DNA of 64,000 nt, from positions 124,001 through 188,000 of the forward strand of contig NW_026262744.1 in the NCBI RefSeq assembly GCF_021869535.1, in the 5' to 3' direction. The notes beneath the pieces are model-generated. The model was not told the origin of the DNA. It saw nothing but the letters and a program-made list of their open reading frames with translations, and ran no database searches. Source of the stretch: Mytilus californianus (Eukaryota > Mollusca > Bivalvia > Mytilida > Mytilidae). The position numbers and the translations under genes were made by a program. This document shows, one piece after another, positions 45,509 through 57,046 of this stretch (its first letter is position 1; every line of letters begins with the position of its first letter).

Positions 45509-45622
45509 ATCAGATTTGCCACGAGGAGATCTCCTTTGAGTGAATTGTAATGGAAGGTTATTCCCACTTTGATATTTCCCTATCGGTCTCTTAGAGCTGT
45601 CATCATTTCGGATTGTTATTTT
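45509..45622 (-). CDS. Exon-like segment (basic, Ser/Arg-rich)
   Basis: Open throughout on the minus strand, bounded by an acceptor (ttattaatag) and a donor (gat|gtgagtat). Encodes about 38 residues with 'RRSPRGKS'. It lies 3' of the MULE-like exon 46,746-46,937 and could be its next exon if that exon ends at an internal gt rather than the stop. Confidence 0.45.
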
Positions 45623-45949
45623 CTATTAATAAAAAAAGTGACTTTTTCATTATATTTATCAGTACCTTGAATCAGAAACACAGTAACTGTTCCCTCTATT
45701 TCTTTGAACTGTGGTGGATAGTTGTCTCATTGATAATCACACAACTCCAACATGTAAAATGATTAAGCTTATATTTGTGAGTAAGTGTACAAGAAAACCA
45801 TACTATTTTTTTTAATTAACTGTGATTGTAAAAAAAATACTAAGCAGTATTAAGGTTGTATTAGAAATAACAATTTCTAGGAATCTGTTAAAAATTTCTT
45901 TAAAAAAAACATATACACACTGATAGAATCTAACTTCTTTAATAATTGC

Positions 45950-46371
45950 CCCCCAGGGTGACTGGGGAATAGAAGTATGGTCACCATTGGTCTTCCTCCG
46001 ACCGGCAGTAAAACCCGTGCTAAAGTGGGGCGTCGGTTTGGCTGTGCGGGATGTACAAATTTGCAGCCACGTCCGGTCAGAATTGGGACGTTAAATCCGA
46101 TGCCTCGTGTAAAGAGAGTGCCACGCTCTTTGCACGTTAAGAACCCTTGCAACAACTCTTTGAGGGGTCCGTAGGTGACCTGTTACAAGGCTAAAATTCT
46201 GTCCCTATCCAATATACCCTCATTTCCCGTGGCAGTCTAAATTTTTCCGCCCTTAATCCCTTAATCTATTACAGAACCTACCTATTGTATTTATTGTGAA
46301 CTTGTTCTCGTCCTGAATATGCATGAAATATTTGCCACTGGACGTTAAGCAACCAACAATCAATCAATCAA
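45950..46371 (+). mobile_element. SINE-like element copy 16
   Basis: Full-length. Perfect 14-bp duplication tctttaataattgc (45,936-45,949 and 46,372-46,385). Hairpin 2 has one unpaired change (tgttacaagg). Confidence 0.92.
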
Positions 46372-46745
46372 TCTTTAATAATTGCACTGAAATTATCAAT
46401 TCAGCTGAAGGTGATATCAAACATTTCGAAATTCAAAAATATACAAAAAATGTATACATACTTGCATACACACACTATGAAGTGTAAGAAGAGTGGAACA
46501 CTTCATTCTTAAAATGTGCCTCAGTCAACCCTTTAACAACATCAATAGATTATAAAAGAAGCATTCAAATTACAATATACCAAGTAAAAACTGACCAAAA
46601 TTAATATATTCTTTTAACGAATGTATACAGTCAATGATTGCATTACTTATGTATTCCCTTACCACTGATAAAGAATAAGGGTAATCATTTTGGGGGATTG
46701 AAAGTGGTTGCAAATGGTGTCAAACAATAAAAATAATTTTTTTTA

Positions 46746-46937
46746 TCAGAGTAAAAAATACTTCTCATAACTATCTGATAAGTATTTGGTTACAAATGAT
46801 GTCAGCATATTTAACAAATATTTATCTAAATACTCTGCCAAGTAGTTTTCCTTCAGCTCTTTATGTTGTCTTTCTAGACCATTGGTTGTATTCACTCGGA
46901 TGTTAAAAAGTGAATTTCTGAAAAGTTTTGACCATCT
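46746..46937 (-). CDS. MULE-transposase-like C-terminal exon
   Basis: Minus-strand exon after a strong acceptor (ttattttttttcag|ag). It encodes about 63 residues with 'VNTTNGLERQHKELKENYL' and 'MLTSFVTKYLSDSYEKYF'. The N-T-N-G-x-E-R-x-x-K-x-x-K pattern followed by a 'LP/SDSY..Y' end is what I know from the region after the MULE catalytic core, before the SWIM zinc finger, in transposase-derived animal proteins. It ends in a stop at 46,746, or splices out earlier at gtattt. Family call by eye. Confidence 0.5.
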   Translation of the reverse strand, partial: RWSKLFRNSLFNIRVNTTNGLERQHKELKENYLAEYLDKYLLNMLTSFVTKYLSDSYEKYFLL

Positions 46938-47183
46938 CTGAAAAAAATAAAATAAACAGACACCTTATAGCATTGTATAATGATCTTTTCAATGGAATAA
47001 AATGTGTGATATTGTTATTGTTGCAAGTTAATTGTACTGTTCAACCGTTTTTTTGATAATATAAAAATAAGAAGATGTTTATGATAACAAACTCTCTACC
47101 AGAGACCAAATGATATAGAAGTTTACAACAAGCACATCATATAATTTGATACAAATGAAATGGTCCTAGTTTCAACTATCACA

Positions 47184-47606
47184 GCCCCCAAGGGTGACTG
47201 GGGAATAGAAGTATGGTCACCATTGGTCTTCCTCCGACCGGCAGTAAAACCCTTGCTAAAGTGGGGCGTCCGTTTGGCTGTGCGGGATGTACAAATTTGC
47301 AGCCACGTCCGGTCAGAATGGGGACGTTAAATCCGATGCCTCGTGTAAAGAGAGTGCCACGCTCTTTGCACGTTAAGAACCCTTGCAACAACTCTTTGAG
47401 GGGTCCGTAGGTGACCTGTTGTAAGGCTAAATTTCTGTCCCTATCCAATATACCCTCATTTCCCGTGGCAGTCTAAATTTCTCCGACCTTAATCCCGGAC
47501 GCCCCTATTACAGAACCTACCTATTGTATTTATTGTGAACTTGTTCTCGTCCTGAATATGCATGAAATATTTGCCACTGGACGTTAAGCAACCAACAATC
47601 AATCAA
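47184..47606 (+). mobile_element. SINE-like element copy 17
   Basis: Full-length. Perfect 12-bp duplication tcaactatcaca (47,172-47,183 and 47,607-47,618). Confidence 0.92.
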
Positions 47607-47800
47607 TCAACTATCACAATTTCAATGTAAAGTTCATATTTAATTGATCATAGTATAATGCCGAGGTTTGATTATAGCAGCTTTAAAAAATTGTTTATAA
47701 TTTTGTCAAAATTGTAGCTACTATCCCTTTAATATACTATGCAACAAAATTAAGCTGGTGGTAAAGGGGAGTCTCCAAATTTGATATTAAATTAACAAAC

Positions 47801-47936
47801 CTTGCAGTTCAGAAGCCATTTGCTTTCGAGCCAATTTCTCAAGAAGACTTTTGTCTTGAAAATATTACTGCTTCTTAATTGTTGCAAAGCATTTTCATGT
47901 GACTCTCCAAACGCAGCATCAGCCATTTCTCTTAAC
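47801..47936 (-). CDS. Exon-like segment upstream of the MULE-like exon
   Basis: Open minus-strand segment between an acceptor (tttaatttcag) and a donor (gcaag|gtttgt). Encodes about 45 residues including 'FGESHENALQQL' and ending 'FLRNWLESKWLLNCK'. W-x-x-x-W patterns just before the 'VNTNNG' segment are usual in MULE-like proteins. The next exon 3' is 46,746-46,937, with SINE copy 17 in the intron. Confidence 0.5.
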
Positions 47937-48235
47937 CTGAAATTAAAATTATTCAATCAAATCATTTGAAAACAACATGTAACTAAAGCATGTAACTTAC
48001 AAACGGAAATGTAACAATTTTTATAACTTTGAAATGTTTATCTCACTGCCTCATTGATGCATTCCACAATTTATTCACAACTGACTGTTAGACAGCACTT
48101 TCAAATAAATTAATATGTGTTAACTACTTGAGGGCTATGTTTCCAAGGAAACTACTTTTGTTTAATCATGTTTATAATACTTTTATGTACTTTGAAAGAA
48201 TGGTTTTGGAGTGAAAACTGCTTGTCACATCAAAT

Positions 48236-48652
48236 GTCCTCGACCAACATCCCGTTCATCCCGACAGCTGGCCGTGTCCCGGGTCAGAATGGACTATGAA
48301 CCCTCCCACCAGATCGACTGGGTAGCTAGGAATGGGTGGTGAGGCGTATTTCGATGGACCGCCGCCGGTCCACCCTCCCTGTCACCCTTGCCACCACCCC
48401 TGGTCAAGATGAAAGTGCGCGTTAAATGCACTTGGTGGGCGGCAGCTGCGAATGGCATGTCCACCTGTAACTTCTTTCCTGGAGGGGAGACCTCAGAGGA
48501 TCTATTACCCCATCCGCCTGGCCTCCTGGGTCCCTGCAATCGGAACATTCCCCTGAAGGCCTCTGACTGTCGCCCAGCTCTCCCATAATGGCGGTTTGAA
48601 CCCTACAATCAATGAGGTCCCTAGGGGAATTGACTGGTCCTGCGGAGAAACA
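48236..48652. repeat. GC-rich block of SINE-like length
   Basis: About 415 bp clearly richer in GC than its surroundings, with 'gaccgccgccggtccaccc' and 'ggtttgaaccc' (on the minus strand a B-box-like ggttcaaacc at about 48,592-48,601). Sharp edges suggest an inserted element. No target duplication found. The overlapping frames on both strands are not supported as genes. Confidence 0.4.
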
Positions 48653-48712
48653 GTATTTAATATTCAACATCAACATACACAACCCGTATCATATAATTAT
48701 CAAACACATATA

Positions 48713-48730
48713 AGCAACCAACAATCAACC
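48713..48730 (+). mobile_element. Possible ultra-short tail-only insertion
   Basis: The 18 bp agcaaccaacaatcaacc match the shared LINE/SINE tail and sit between aaacacatata (48,702-48,712) and aagcacatata (48,731-48,741), a 10/11 match. This looks like retrotransposition of almost only the tail; chance or a decayed longer element is possible. Confidence 0.4.
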
Positions 48731-48741
48731 AAGCACATATA

Positions 48742-50080
48742 TAGACCCTATAGAAATATCTGAAAAAATGTATTACCGTGTTTAAAAAAGCTGTTAATAT
48801 CCCAGGCAAAAGTTTAGGATGCCTCGTTTCGCCTTTCTTGCAGTTTTCGTTTAACAAGTTTGACTTATCGGCCTTGAAATTTCCTCTTGTCCTCGTTTTC
48901 TTTAAAGTAGGAAATTAATAAGTGTTGTAGTTGGCCATAATCTGTAAATAAGGGCTTGGGAAGATATTTATTGATTATTCATATATGCCTTTAATTATTG
49001 ATTTATAAGTAGCTGGTATAGGTCCAGAGTCTTTAAGAATCTCAAATAATATAGGCATATAAATTTGCTCAGTTGAAGTTGTTATTAAGATTTAAGTGTA
49101 TGACACATATATCCGAAATAGGCGTTTTTTTATGGAATAGTTTTTGTCTTGGTAGACAAATTTGATGGAACATAGAGTGACATGCTCTATAGCTACTAAT
49201 TTTCTTTTCAATTCGTCCTAAACATTGTTGATAGCGTCCATGTCTAGACATCCCAATCAGTTTAGCGCTTTAAACCACGAGTACTCTACTTCTTTTGTTA
49301 CTTCTTTTTTTTTTTGCTTCCACTTACTAATGTGTCATTACTCGCTCGTCTGTATTTTTCTGCCAATTCTTCTTTCAAATGTCTTTTCTCTCGTTCAGTT
49401 TCGCTATGGTCCTGGAACTGTCTTTGTCACCTATTTCTCTTGCAGTTTCTTGCCATATTTTATTAATATCCTCTGTTGTACTATCTTCATAGATCTAGGA
49501 TTCTTTCGCAATGAATTCCCGATATGATTTTCTCAATTCCTTGATGAAATGTTTTATACTTCCGTTGAAAAATGTAAAATGACACCTAAAAATAGGGATG
49601 GGCGGGAATGAAAAGCTAGTAAATAATTTATTGTGGCCTTACGTTTAGCTTCAGACCAGGGTTTTGGGACTTAATAATTCACATTTACCCTTCTTATCCT
49701 TAATTTTGATATAAGTGGTAGCAATAGCTCACATGATCCTTTGGGTAAGGTGAGGTAAAAATGGCACCGAAAAAATAGGGATGGGCGGGAATGAAAAGCT
49801 ATGGAATAAATTTAGTGTGGCCTTACGTTTAACTAACAATGAACTATTTTCCTCAATTATTTTCAAACTAGGGCAAGATTACCTTTTTTTTAATAATTCA
49901 GTTTTTGTAAATCTGACTTTCATGTAAATTTAAATTGAAAACTCGAAAATATGTTACAAACTCGCACATCTGGTATGAAATGAAGAATACGGTACTGAAC
50001 AATTAAAATTTGTTTAAGATGTGCATGCAACTATACATTTACATGTACATCTTCAAAACTGTAGTGCAAAAAAGTCATAC
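48742..50080. other. Mostly gene-free
   Basis: A ~60-codon minus-strand frame at 49,069-49,251 has no recognised motif. The phrase 'aaatagggatgggcgggaatg' (or nearly) occurs twice, near 49,591 and 49,777, within a ~190-bp direct repeat. Confidence 0.4.
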
Positions 50081-50138
50081 CTCATCTGTTTCATCTGTTT
50101 GAGCCTGCTTCTTTGGTTTTGGGTTTAAAATTTTCTTC
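50081..50138 (-). CDS. Small exon-like segment
   Basis: A 58-bp open segment with a donor (gatgag|gtatga) and a poor acceptor (aaaaaacag). Encodes Lys/Pro-rich residues. Weak support on its own; included because it lies in line with other minus-strand exons. Confidence 0.25.
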
Positions 50139-50811
50139 CTGTTTTTTTTTTAACTTGGTCTTTACTTGCAATATAAGACATAACTTGATATCCATGAAGA
50201 GTCATTTTTCACACTGGTCCATTTCTTATACTTGTATGACATTACATTGATTTGTTTTTATCAGCGTTCATATATATGACCAGTATCCATATAAAATTAA
50301 CATCTTAAAAATTTGTATATATATTTAAACAATAAAAAACGAAAAAAAAAAACACAAAGAATTACATATTTTATTGCATAGCATGTCAGACCTCATAATG
50401 GTCCATCATCCAAGCATCCATTGGATGGACATTCTGTAAGGAAGCCGATGGCTTCGCGGGTTAAAGATGAATATCTTTTTCTATAGGCTAAATACAACCT
50501 TGTTTTACAATTTGTGATTTTAAATCATAGTCACCTGTACAAATCCACTCATGCGTGCATATATAAACCCATGCACACCTGTATTTTGTCTCATTTTAAA
50601 GTATCCCGTAAAAGGACGAGAGAGAAAACTCATTTAATTGTAAATGATATGGGTGGGCCATAAATCAAGGGCGGGCCTTTAACCCGCGAAGCAATCGGCT
50701 TCCTTACAGAATGTCCATCATCCATCACATCCTATCGATGCTTGGATAATGGACCAATCTATTACAGAAGCCTACAGCTTCTTGGTTAAAGATGAATCTT
50801 TGAAGCAAATA

Positions 50812-51210
50812 CCCCCCATGGGTGACTGGTGAATAGAAGTATGGTCACTTGGTCTTCTTCCGACCGGCAGTAAAACGCTTGCCAAAGTGGGGCGTCCGTT
50901 TGGCTGTGCGGGATGTCCGGTCAGAATGGGAACGTTAAATCCGATGCCTCGTGTAAAGAGAGTGCCACGCTCTTTGCACGTTAAGAACCCTTGCAACAAC
51001 TCTTTGAGGGGTCCGTAGGTGGCCTGTTGCAAGGCAAAATGTCTGTCCCTATCCACTATACCCTCATTTTCCAGTGGCAGTCCAAATTTCCCCGACCATC
51101 ATCCAGGACGGCCTCTATTACAAGACCTACCTATTGTATTCATTGTTAACTTGTTCTCGTTATGAACATGCATGAAATATTTGCCACTGGACGTTAAGCA
51201 ACCAAAAATC
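50812..51210 (+). mobile_element. SINE-like element copy 18
   Basis: Full-length apart from an 18-bp internal loss in the region before ccggtcag. The longest duplication of the set: aatctttgaagcaaata, 17 bp (50,795-50,811 and 51,211-51,227). Confidence 0.9.
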
Positions 51211-51353
51211 AATCTTTGAAGCAAATAAAATCAATTAAATGAGATAAAAATCCTGAGGCAATGGCAAAGAGACCAAGGGTGACGCTAGCTCGCCACGGGA
51301 CTTGGTTGCCCATAATCCGGCACTCACACTATGTGTTAAGGGCACATAGTCCT

Positions 51354-51668
51354 TTACTGTAGTGTTGAAAAAGTGGGGGCAGGACTTTCCTTTAAATGTG
51401 CTAGGTTCCCAAGGTATTTATTGCATGCTATTTGCGTTTCCTTCAGGCGGAAGTGAGGCACAAAAGAAATCATGTGCCAGTCCAAATTCTGTGTGTCGTT
51501 GCATCTGAACATGCACAAAGTGCCGTATAATCTGACTTTATCAAACGCTAGATGTCTTTTCATTATGTGATCCTCCACCATATTCTTCTCTGCCAGGAAA
51601 GATTCTGGGTAAATGCAATACATACATTTATATGCCAGACCTCGTTTACACATTAATTGGTGAGCCAT
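51354..51668 (-). CDS. Zinc-finger exon (two C2H2-like fingers)
   Basis: Follows a strong acceptor (tctttttgtgctttcag). Encodes about 104 residues with a first finger 'YKCMYCIYPESF...HIMKRH' and a second Cys-x3-Cys...His...His unit 'LCMFRCND...WHM...PHF'. Similar paired fingers occur in transposon- and retroelement-associated proteins of bivalves, from general knowledge. It ends in a stop at 51,354, or at a donor gtaaag four bases earlier. It lies 5' of the MULE-like exons on the same strand and may belong to the same gene. Confidence 0.5.
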   Translation of the reverse strand: MAHQLMCKRGLAYKCMYCIYPESFLAEKNMVEDHIMKRHLAFDKVRLYGTLCMFRCNDTQNLDWHMISFVPHFRLKETQIACNKYLGNLAHLKESPAPTFSTLQ

Positions 51669-51849
51669 CTGAAAGCACAAAAAGAGGTAGGTTTTGAGTC
51701 ACTGGTCCAAAATTTACTAAGGACTCGCCTAAGTTGCCTTCTTGTACACACCAACATACTAAAAAACAATTCTTATTTTGAAATGTATGATGAACAAATT
51801 CATATATATATTTTTGTTATTCATTTCCCTGATATATTCTTTGTCAACA

Positions 51850-52408
51850 GTCCCCAAGGGTGACTGGGGAATAGAAGTATGGTTACCATTGGTCTTCCTC
51901 CGACCGGCAGTAAAACCCTTGCTAAAGTGGGGCGTCCGTTTGGCTGTGTGGGATGTACAAAATTGCAGTCACGTCCGGTCAGAATGGGGACGTTAAATCC
52001 GATGCCTCGTGTAAAGAGTTCTGTCCCTATCCAATATACCCTCATTTCCTGTGGCAGTCTAAATTTCTCCGACCTTAATCCCGAAGCCCCTATTACAGAA
52101 CCTACCTATTGTATTTATTGTGAACTTGTTCTCGTCCTGAATATGCATGAAATATTTGCCACTGGACGTTAAGCAACCAACAATCAATCAATCAATCGTG
52201 TAAAGAGAGTGCCACGCTCTTTGCACGTTAAGAACCCTTGCAACAACTCTTTGAGGGGTCCGTAGGTGACCTGTTGCAAGGCTAAATTTCTGTCCCTATT
52301 CAATATACCCTCATTTCCCGTGACAGTCTAAATTTCTCCTACCTTAATCCCGGAAGCCCCTATTACAGAACCTACCTATTGCATTTATTGTTAACAACAA
52401 TCAATCAA
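51850..52408 (+). mobile_element. SINE-like element copy 19, dimer
   Basis: A head-to-tail dimer. The first unit lacks about 100 bp (joined at 'aaagagttctgtccc') and ends in (aatc)n. A second unit follows at once, starting at 'cgtgtaaagag' inside the element. One perfect 12-bp duplication tctttgtcaaca (51,838-51,849 and 52,409-52,420) encloses the whole dimer, so it was inserted as one piece. Confidence 0.9.
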
Positions 52409-52848
52409 TCTTTGTCAACATCATTAAACTTTGACTACTTATTCATTACATGTATTATAAACTCGACAATATATTTCACACTAAAAGTACACATGACCTT
52501 TGATTTCAGTTGATGTGACTTTATTCCTCAACTTTACAAGGAAATGTTTAAACTTTGGGAGTAAGCTCAATATTCTTAGTATAATTATTATTATACATTG
52601 TCACACTTTATGACAATGTTAGTTTTATTCAACATATATTTACATCAGACTTTAATCCAAACACAACTTTCAGATTTATAAATATATACATTTCATATTG
52701 GTCCATGTTTACATATTTGCAAACATTTAAAATTTCAACTAGAGAATAATAATCATATGATACACCAATAGTAAAAGACTAAATGAAATGTTAGTCTTAA
52801 TCCCCAGTAAGGGTAATATATAACAAGAATCCATTTTGGTATACCTAC

Positions 52849-53044
52849 ATTGAACCCGTCCCAGTCGTATTTGTCCATCATGTCCGCCAAGATGAGCGGC
52901 TGGATCACACCACAATGGTTGAAATTGGTTCTGGCCAAGGGACTGTAACCAGATTTTAAAAAAAAATTCCTTTCCCAGTATGAGCCTCCATTTAGATTCA
53001 TGAAATGTTTCTATCAATTGAACTTTCTCCGGGTTTGTAAATGT
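52849..53044 (-). CDS. Exon-like segment with frame conflict
   Basis: Acceptor (gcaccaattttcag) at 53,045 and donor (ttcaat|gtaggtat) at 52,848. The first third is open in one frame ('NPEKVQLIETFHES') and the rest in another ('GYSPLARTNFNHCGVIQPL', 'LADMMDKYDWDGFN'). A run of nine A (minus: T) and the switch suggest one frameshift or an assembly slip. No domain recognised. Confidence 0.35.
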
Positions 53045-53495
53045 CTGAAAATTGGTGCAATACTTTTATCTCCTCATAGATTCCTAAAACCTTTACACCA
53101 AAGAGAATATATTAGATCTACGCTTTCTTCTGGTACTTTGTCAATTTTAAGCTGCTGATTTTCATATCTTTCTGAAAGTTACATGTTTTGTTCCATTTTA
53201 ACAACTTGATGTTTTATTTTTGATTTCTGTCATTATCATATCTTCTTAAATCTCGAACCAAGTTGATATATTGTGCCTTTCGGATGAAAGATTCTGAATC
53301 TTTTCCTCAGTTATCAATTACAACAAATTACTTGAAGTTCACATATATTTATAAATCTTCCTATAGATACCCCTTACTGCCCAGGGAAGCAATGTGTACA
53401 AGGAATAAAACCTAGTAAAGGAACGAACCAGAACATGTAAAACAAAATTCTAACATGTTCAGATTGTTGTATAATTAAAAAAATATAACACATAC

Positions 53496-53556
53496 CAATT
53501 TCTTCTAGATGTTCTAAAAAGTCAATCAGCGCTTCTTGGTTAGTTTCCACCATAAT
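53496..53556 (-). CDS. Small exon with possible start codon
   Basis: Starts ATG at 53,553 and reads MVETNQEALIDFLEHLEEI to a donor (aattg|gtatgt). Could be a first coding exon or an internal one after a ctgtacag acceptor. Followed 3' by the 52,849-53,044 segment. Confidence 0.35.
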
Positions 53557-53967
53557 CTGTACAGTTTTTCAAATTCATGGTAGTCGAAAATACAATCCTT
53601 CATGCAAAAAGATAATAGTAGGTCTATGGTACATTTATCTTTTATGAAGACTCTTATCTTTGTGTTTAGTGTAAAGTGAAACAAAAACCTAATTTAATTA
53701 ACAGAAAAAACAAACATAAGTGTATTGATTAGTTCAATGAAAGAATAATGTCATTCCAATGTTTTCCACAATTGATTACATTTAACAACATTTTACACAC
53801 AACGGCTTTCTATTTTGGTTATTATTTGCTGACATCTTCTGCGAATGATAATATGAAAATCCAACATAAACCTACAATGATTTGAATAATTTTAATTGAT
53901 AGTAATAGTGATCCACTTGATCATTAAACTGATCATGATAAAAGGTGTTCTGACTAAACTGTTAAAA

Positions 53968-54078
53968 TCATTTAATTTCATATTCATACTGAAGGATACT
54001 ACTGCCAGCTTCGTTCTCTGTCTTCGGGATGAAATCCTTTTCAGTAATACTCTGCTGGTAACCATCCCTTGTTGATTG
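53968..54078 (-). CDS. Exon-like segment
   Basis: Acceptor tattttctctttcag at 54,079. Encodes about 36 residues starting 'QSTRDGYQQSITEKDF' and ends in a stop, or at a donor-like caGTATGA. Probably the continuation of the coiled-coil exon to its right. Confidence 0.4.
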   Translation of the reverse strand, partial: QSTRDGYQQSITEKDFIPKTENEAGSSILQYEYEIK

Positions 54079-54510
54079 CTGAAAGAGAAAATATACGCTC
54101 TTAGGCATTTGAAATGAATTTAAATTGCATGCATCAAATAAAAAACTGAGAACTGAGCTAATAAATATGTGTAGAAAATCGCAAAAATACAAAATATAAA
54201 TATATATATTCTTAACTTTACTTCATTAATAATACGTTCTAATAAACACGACATGTATTCAAAGTTTGGACATAAATTGGAAGTGTGCAATATGTATGCG
54301 ATTCTTTCGCCGACCACAATTGTTTTTTTTTGTACATGGTCAACACTTGCCTTTGTAATCAGTTAAAAAAATAAATATAAATGATATTTTGCTAAAAGTA
54401 TTGAATTTTAAGTTCGCAACCTTATTACATATTATTATTATGTTGCACTACATTAAAATGAAGATTGCATAAACTATCTGCTACTACTTGCACAATAAAT
54501 AATTACTTAC

Positions 54511-54680
54511 TGCAATTTTTGCAGGGACGTTAATCCTTTGGCTTCATACTTTTGGTTCATTTGGGTTTTTTGTTGTATTTTAATCAAAATATTAACTTTC
54601 TTTTCAACATTACTTTGGTTTCCTTGCACTTTTACCAGTTGTCTTTTCATTTGGAGGACTTCATTTGTTAAAGTGTCAAT
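54511..54680 (-). CDS. Coiled-coil exon
   Basis: An open minus-strand segment ending in a good donor (ttgca|gtaagtaat). Encodes a heptad-like Lys/Gln/Leu-rich stretch ('LQMKRQLVKVQGNQSNVEKK', 'LIKIQQKTQMNQKY') suited to a coiled coil. The right boundary is uncertain. Joins well to the 53,968-54,078 segment. Confidence 0.45.
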
Positions 54681-54956
54681 ATAGAAGAAATAAAAATAAC
54701 TAAATCATTTGAAAAACATGAATTACTAAACTCAATAAAGTTTATCATTTAGAAAACTAAATAGATATGTCATCCAGAATATATACATGTTCATGTACAT
54801 GTATATATACCAGTTGCCAGGGAGTTTACTATGCATTTTGATTTTAACTTTTTTCATCAACCAACCTCACAATCGTTATATTTAGTTAGAACAGATATTT
54901 TTTTTCACTTATCCAAATATGCAGACATTTCAGCAAAATCTGTCTCCGTCCAGTTT

Positions 54957-55124
54957 GATTGATTGTCGGTTGCTTAACGTCCAGTGGCAAATATTTCATG
55001 CATGTTCAGGACGAGAACAAGTTAACACTAAATAGGTCTTGTAAAAGAGGCCATCCGGAATGATGGTCAGGGAAATTTGGACTGCCACTGGAAAATGAGG
55101 GTATATTGGATAGGGACAGAAATT
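54957..55124 (-). mobile_element. SINE-like element copy 20, 5' truncated
   Basis: Only the 3' 165 bp or so, up to 'gggacagaaattt', followed by a T run. Loss of the 5' part fits target-primed reverse transcription that stopped early. Confidence 0.8.
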
Positions 55125-56399
55125 TTTTTTTGGATAAATTTCAGAACACACAATGACAACAATGAAAGGAGAAGGAGCCCATAGAGATAGCAGCTCTGGG
55201 AACGAGGACAATATCACAAATATTTATTGATTAAAGCTGGTAGAGGATCAACTGAAAATTATGGCTTACAAGAAACCGAAACCCTGTACTTTTTTCCAAA
55301 TATCAAACCGCAGATAGAATGATAAAAACAGAAAGAATAAAAAAGACAAGAATTATGCGGATTGTCGGCAAACTGCAAAACCATGAGAAGGAACCAGTGG
55401 AGTGTCTTTTCGTATTAAAAAAAAGCAAGAAACAAATTTAAGTATGTTGGTTAAGGAGACATCAAATTTTGAGAATGGCTCGCCATTGACAAAACAAGGT
55501 TCGAAGATTAGAACAAACTTGTTTTCTAAAAACAGACACACAAGTGGACTAGCAAATTTGGGTTTATTGGCCCCAAAAATGTACTATCAACATTCTTTGA
55601 AAACACCATGACTCTCTCTCTCTCTGACTTACAGAAAATGGGACTAAATGATGATCAAAGAAACAGAAACATTAAAAAAAGGGCGAGACCTTTCACATAC
55701 ATGGGATATGTTAATTTGTAGAAAATACATAATGAAAGGTAGCTGCCATCTTCTTTTTAGAAAAGAAACTTGAATTTCATTTAGATTCTAGAATTATTTT
55801 TTAAACTTTTAATTTTTGACATTATCTTTCTTTGTATGAAGTGTGATATGCTAACATGCTTTTTTTGGTAATATTTACAGAAAGAAGGAACTGATAAGTC
55901 GGAAGACCAGAGGGAGGGGAGGAGGAGGGAAACAATATTAAGAGTAAGTTGTCGATATAGTTAGACAGTCAATAGGTTTTTTTAAAACTATAAGAAGTTT
56001 TATGTGAAAAGAAGAATCTATACACATTACCTAAAGTTTTTGATTGGTTTAAAGAATGAACTTATAGATATCAGGATTAAAATGTTGTACGCAAGAGTCG
56101 CGTTTCGTCTACAAAAGACTCAGCAGTGATGCACATATAAAAATAAAATTTCAGTATGTTTGTGATTGCTCATTGTTGAAAAACAAAACTGTGCAATTGT
56201 GTTCTCATGAGGTGCATATGGTTTTTGATGGGTGGTTTCTCATTTAAAAATTCACTGCATTGCATTATTTGGCAATTAAGCCGCCATATGTTAACGAATC
56301 ATATTTGCTTTTTGTCTCAGGAATACTAAAATATGTGCCATTGTCCTTATCTTGCAGGTTGGTAGGTTATTTTTAACTAATGGGACATGTGTTTCATAG
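55125..56399. other. Gene-free
   Basis: No supported frames. A block at 56,085-56,150 resembles the 'gcgcgtttcgtc' dispersed repeat of 27,770. Confidence 0.4.
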
Positions 56400-56940
56400 T
56401 GAGACATAGGTATTACTATCCGGCGGTGGCGGCGAAAACCATTTGTATAGAGCTTTATATTTCAGAAGGTAGTAGACCTGGATACCTCATACTTTGTAGG
56501 CAGATACCGTATGTTACGAAGTTTCCGTCTGTCATATGTCCATTATCCTTGACCTTATTTTCATGGTTCAGCGACTGCTTTAAACAAAGTTAAAAGTTTT
56601 TTTTATTTCTGTGAATTTCTTCTTGACAGCCTCTTGTTAACCAGATTAACGAAGGAAATATCGATTATTAAGATGGGAATGTACGACGGCCTGGCAGGCG
56701 GCTGCCAAACAGTGTCTCCACAATAACATTGAAACGCTTCTAAATTTTGTTTTTTGAAAATATTGTAGTTTTTGGTTATTATCTTAAATATTATTATAGA
56801 TGAAATAAACTGTAAACATCAATAATGTACAACACAGTAAGATCTACAAATAAGGTTGCATGACCAAAAATGGTCTATTGATCCCTTTAGGAGTAATTGC
56901 CCTTAATAGTCAATGTTTAACAATTTTGCTTAATGATATG
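56400..56940. repeat. Reverse-oriented relatives of the 36-38 kb repeats
   Basis: 56,400-56,600 read in reverse matches the last 147-bp-type unit and its junction ('gacggaaacttcgtaacat', 'tacaaagtatga', 'ccttct(g/a)aaatataaagct'). 56,770-56,940 in reverse matches the 'gatcttact' block near 37,800. The same repeats in the same order suggest one composite element. Confidence 0.6.
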
Positions 56941-57046
56941 TGTGCCCATCTTCAATGTGGGACCGTCTGGGTCCAAACCTGCTACTTGTCTGTTAACCAC
57001 ACACCATTAATTAAATAAGGAGTCAGTCGACTCAAATGTAGAATAA

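Noticed and set aside
48236..48682. GC-rich overlapping frames on both strands as a gene or CpG island promoter
   Set aside because: Frames lack motifs, and the sharp-edged block is better explained as an inserted repeat; no downstream gene is positioned to use it as a promoter.
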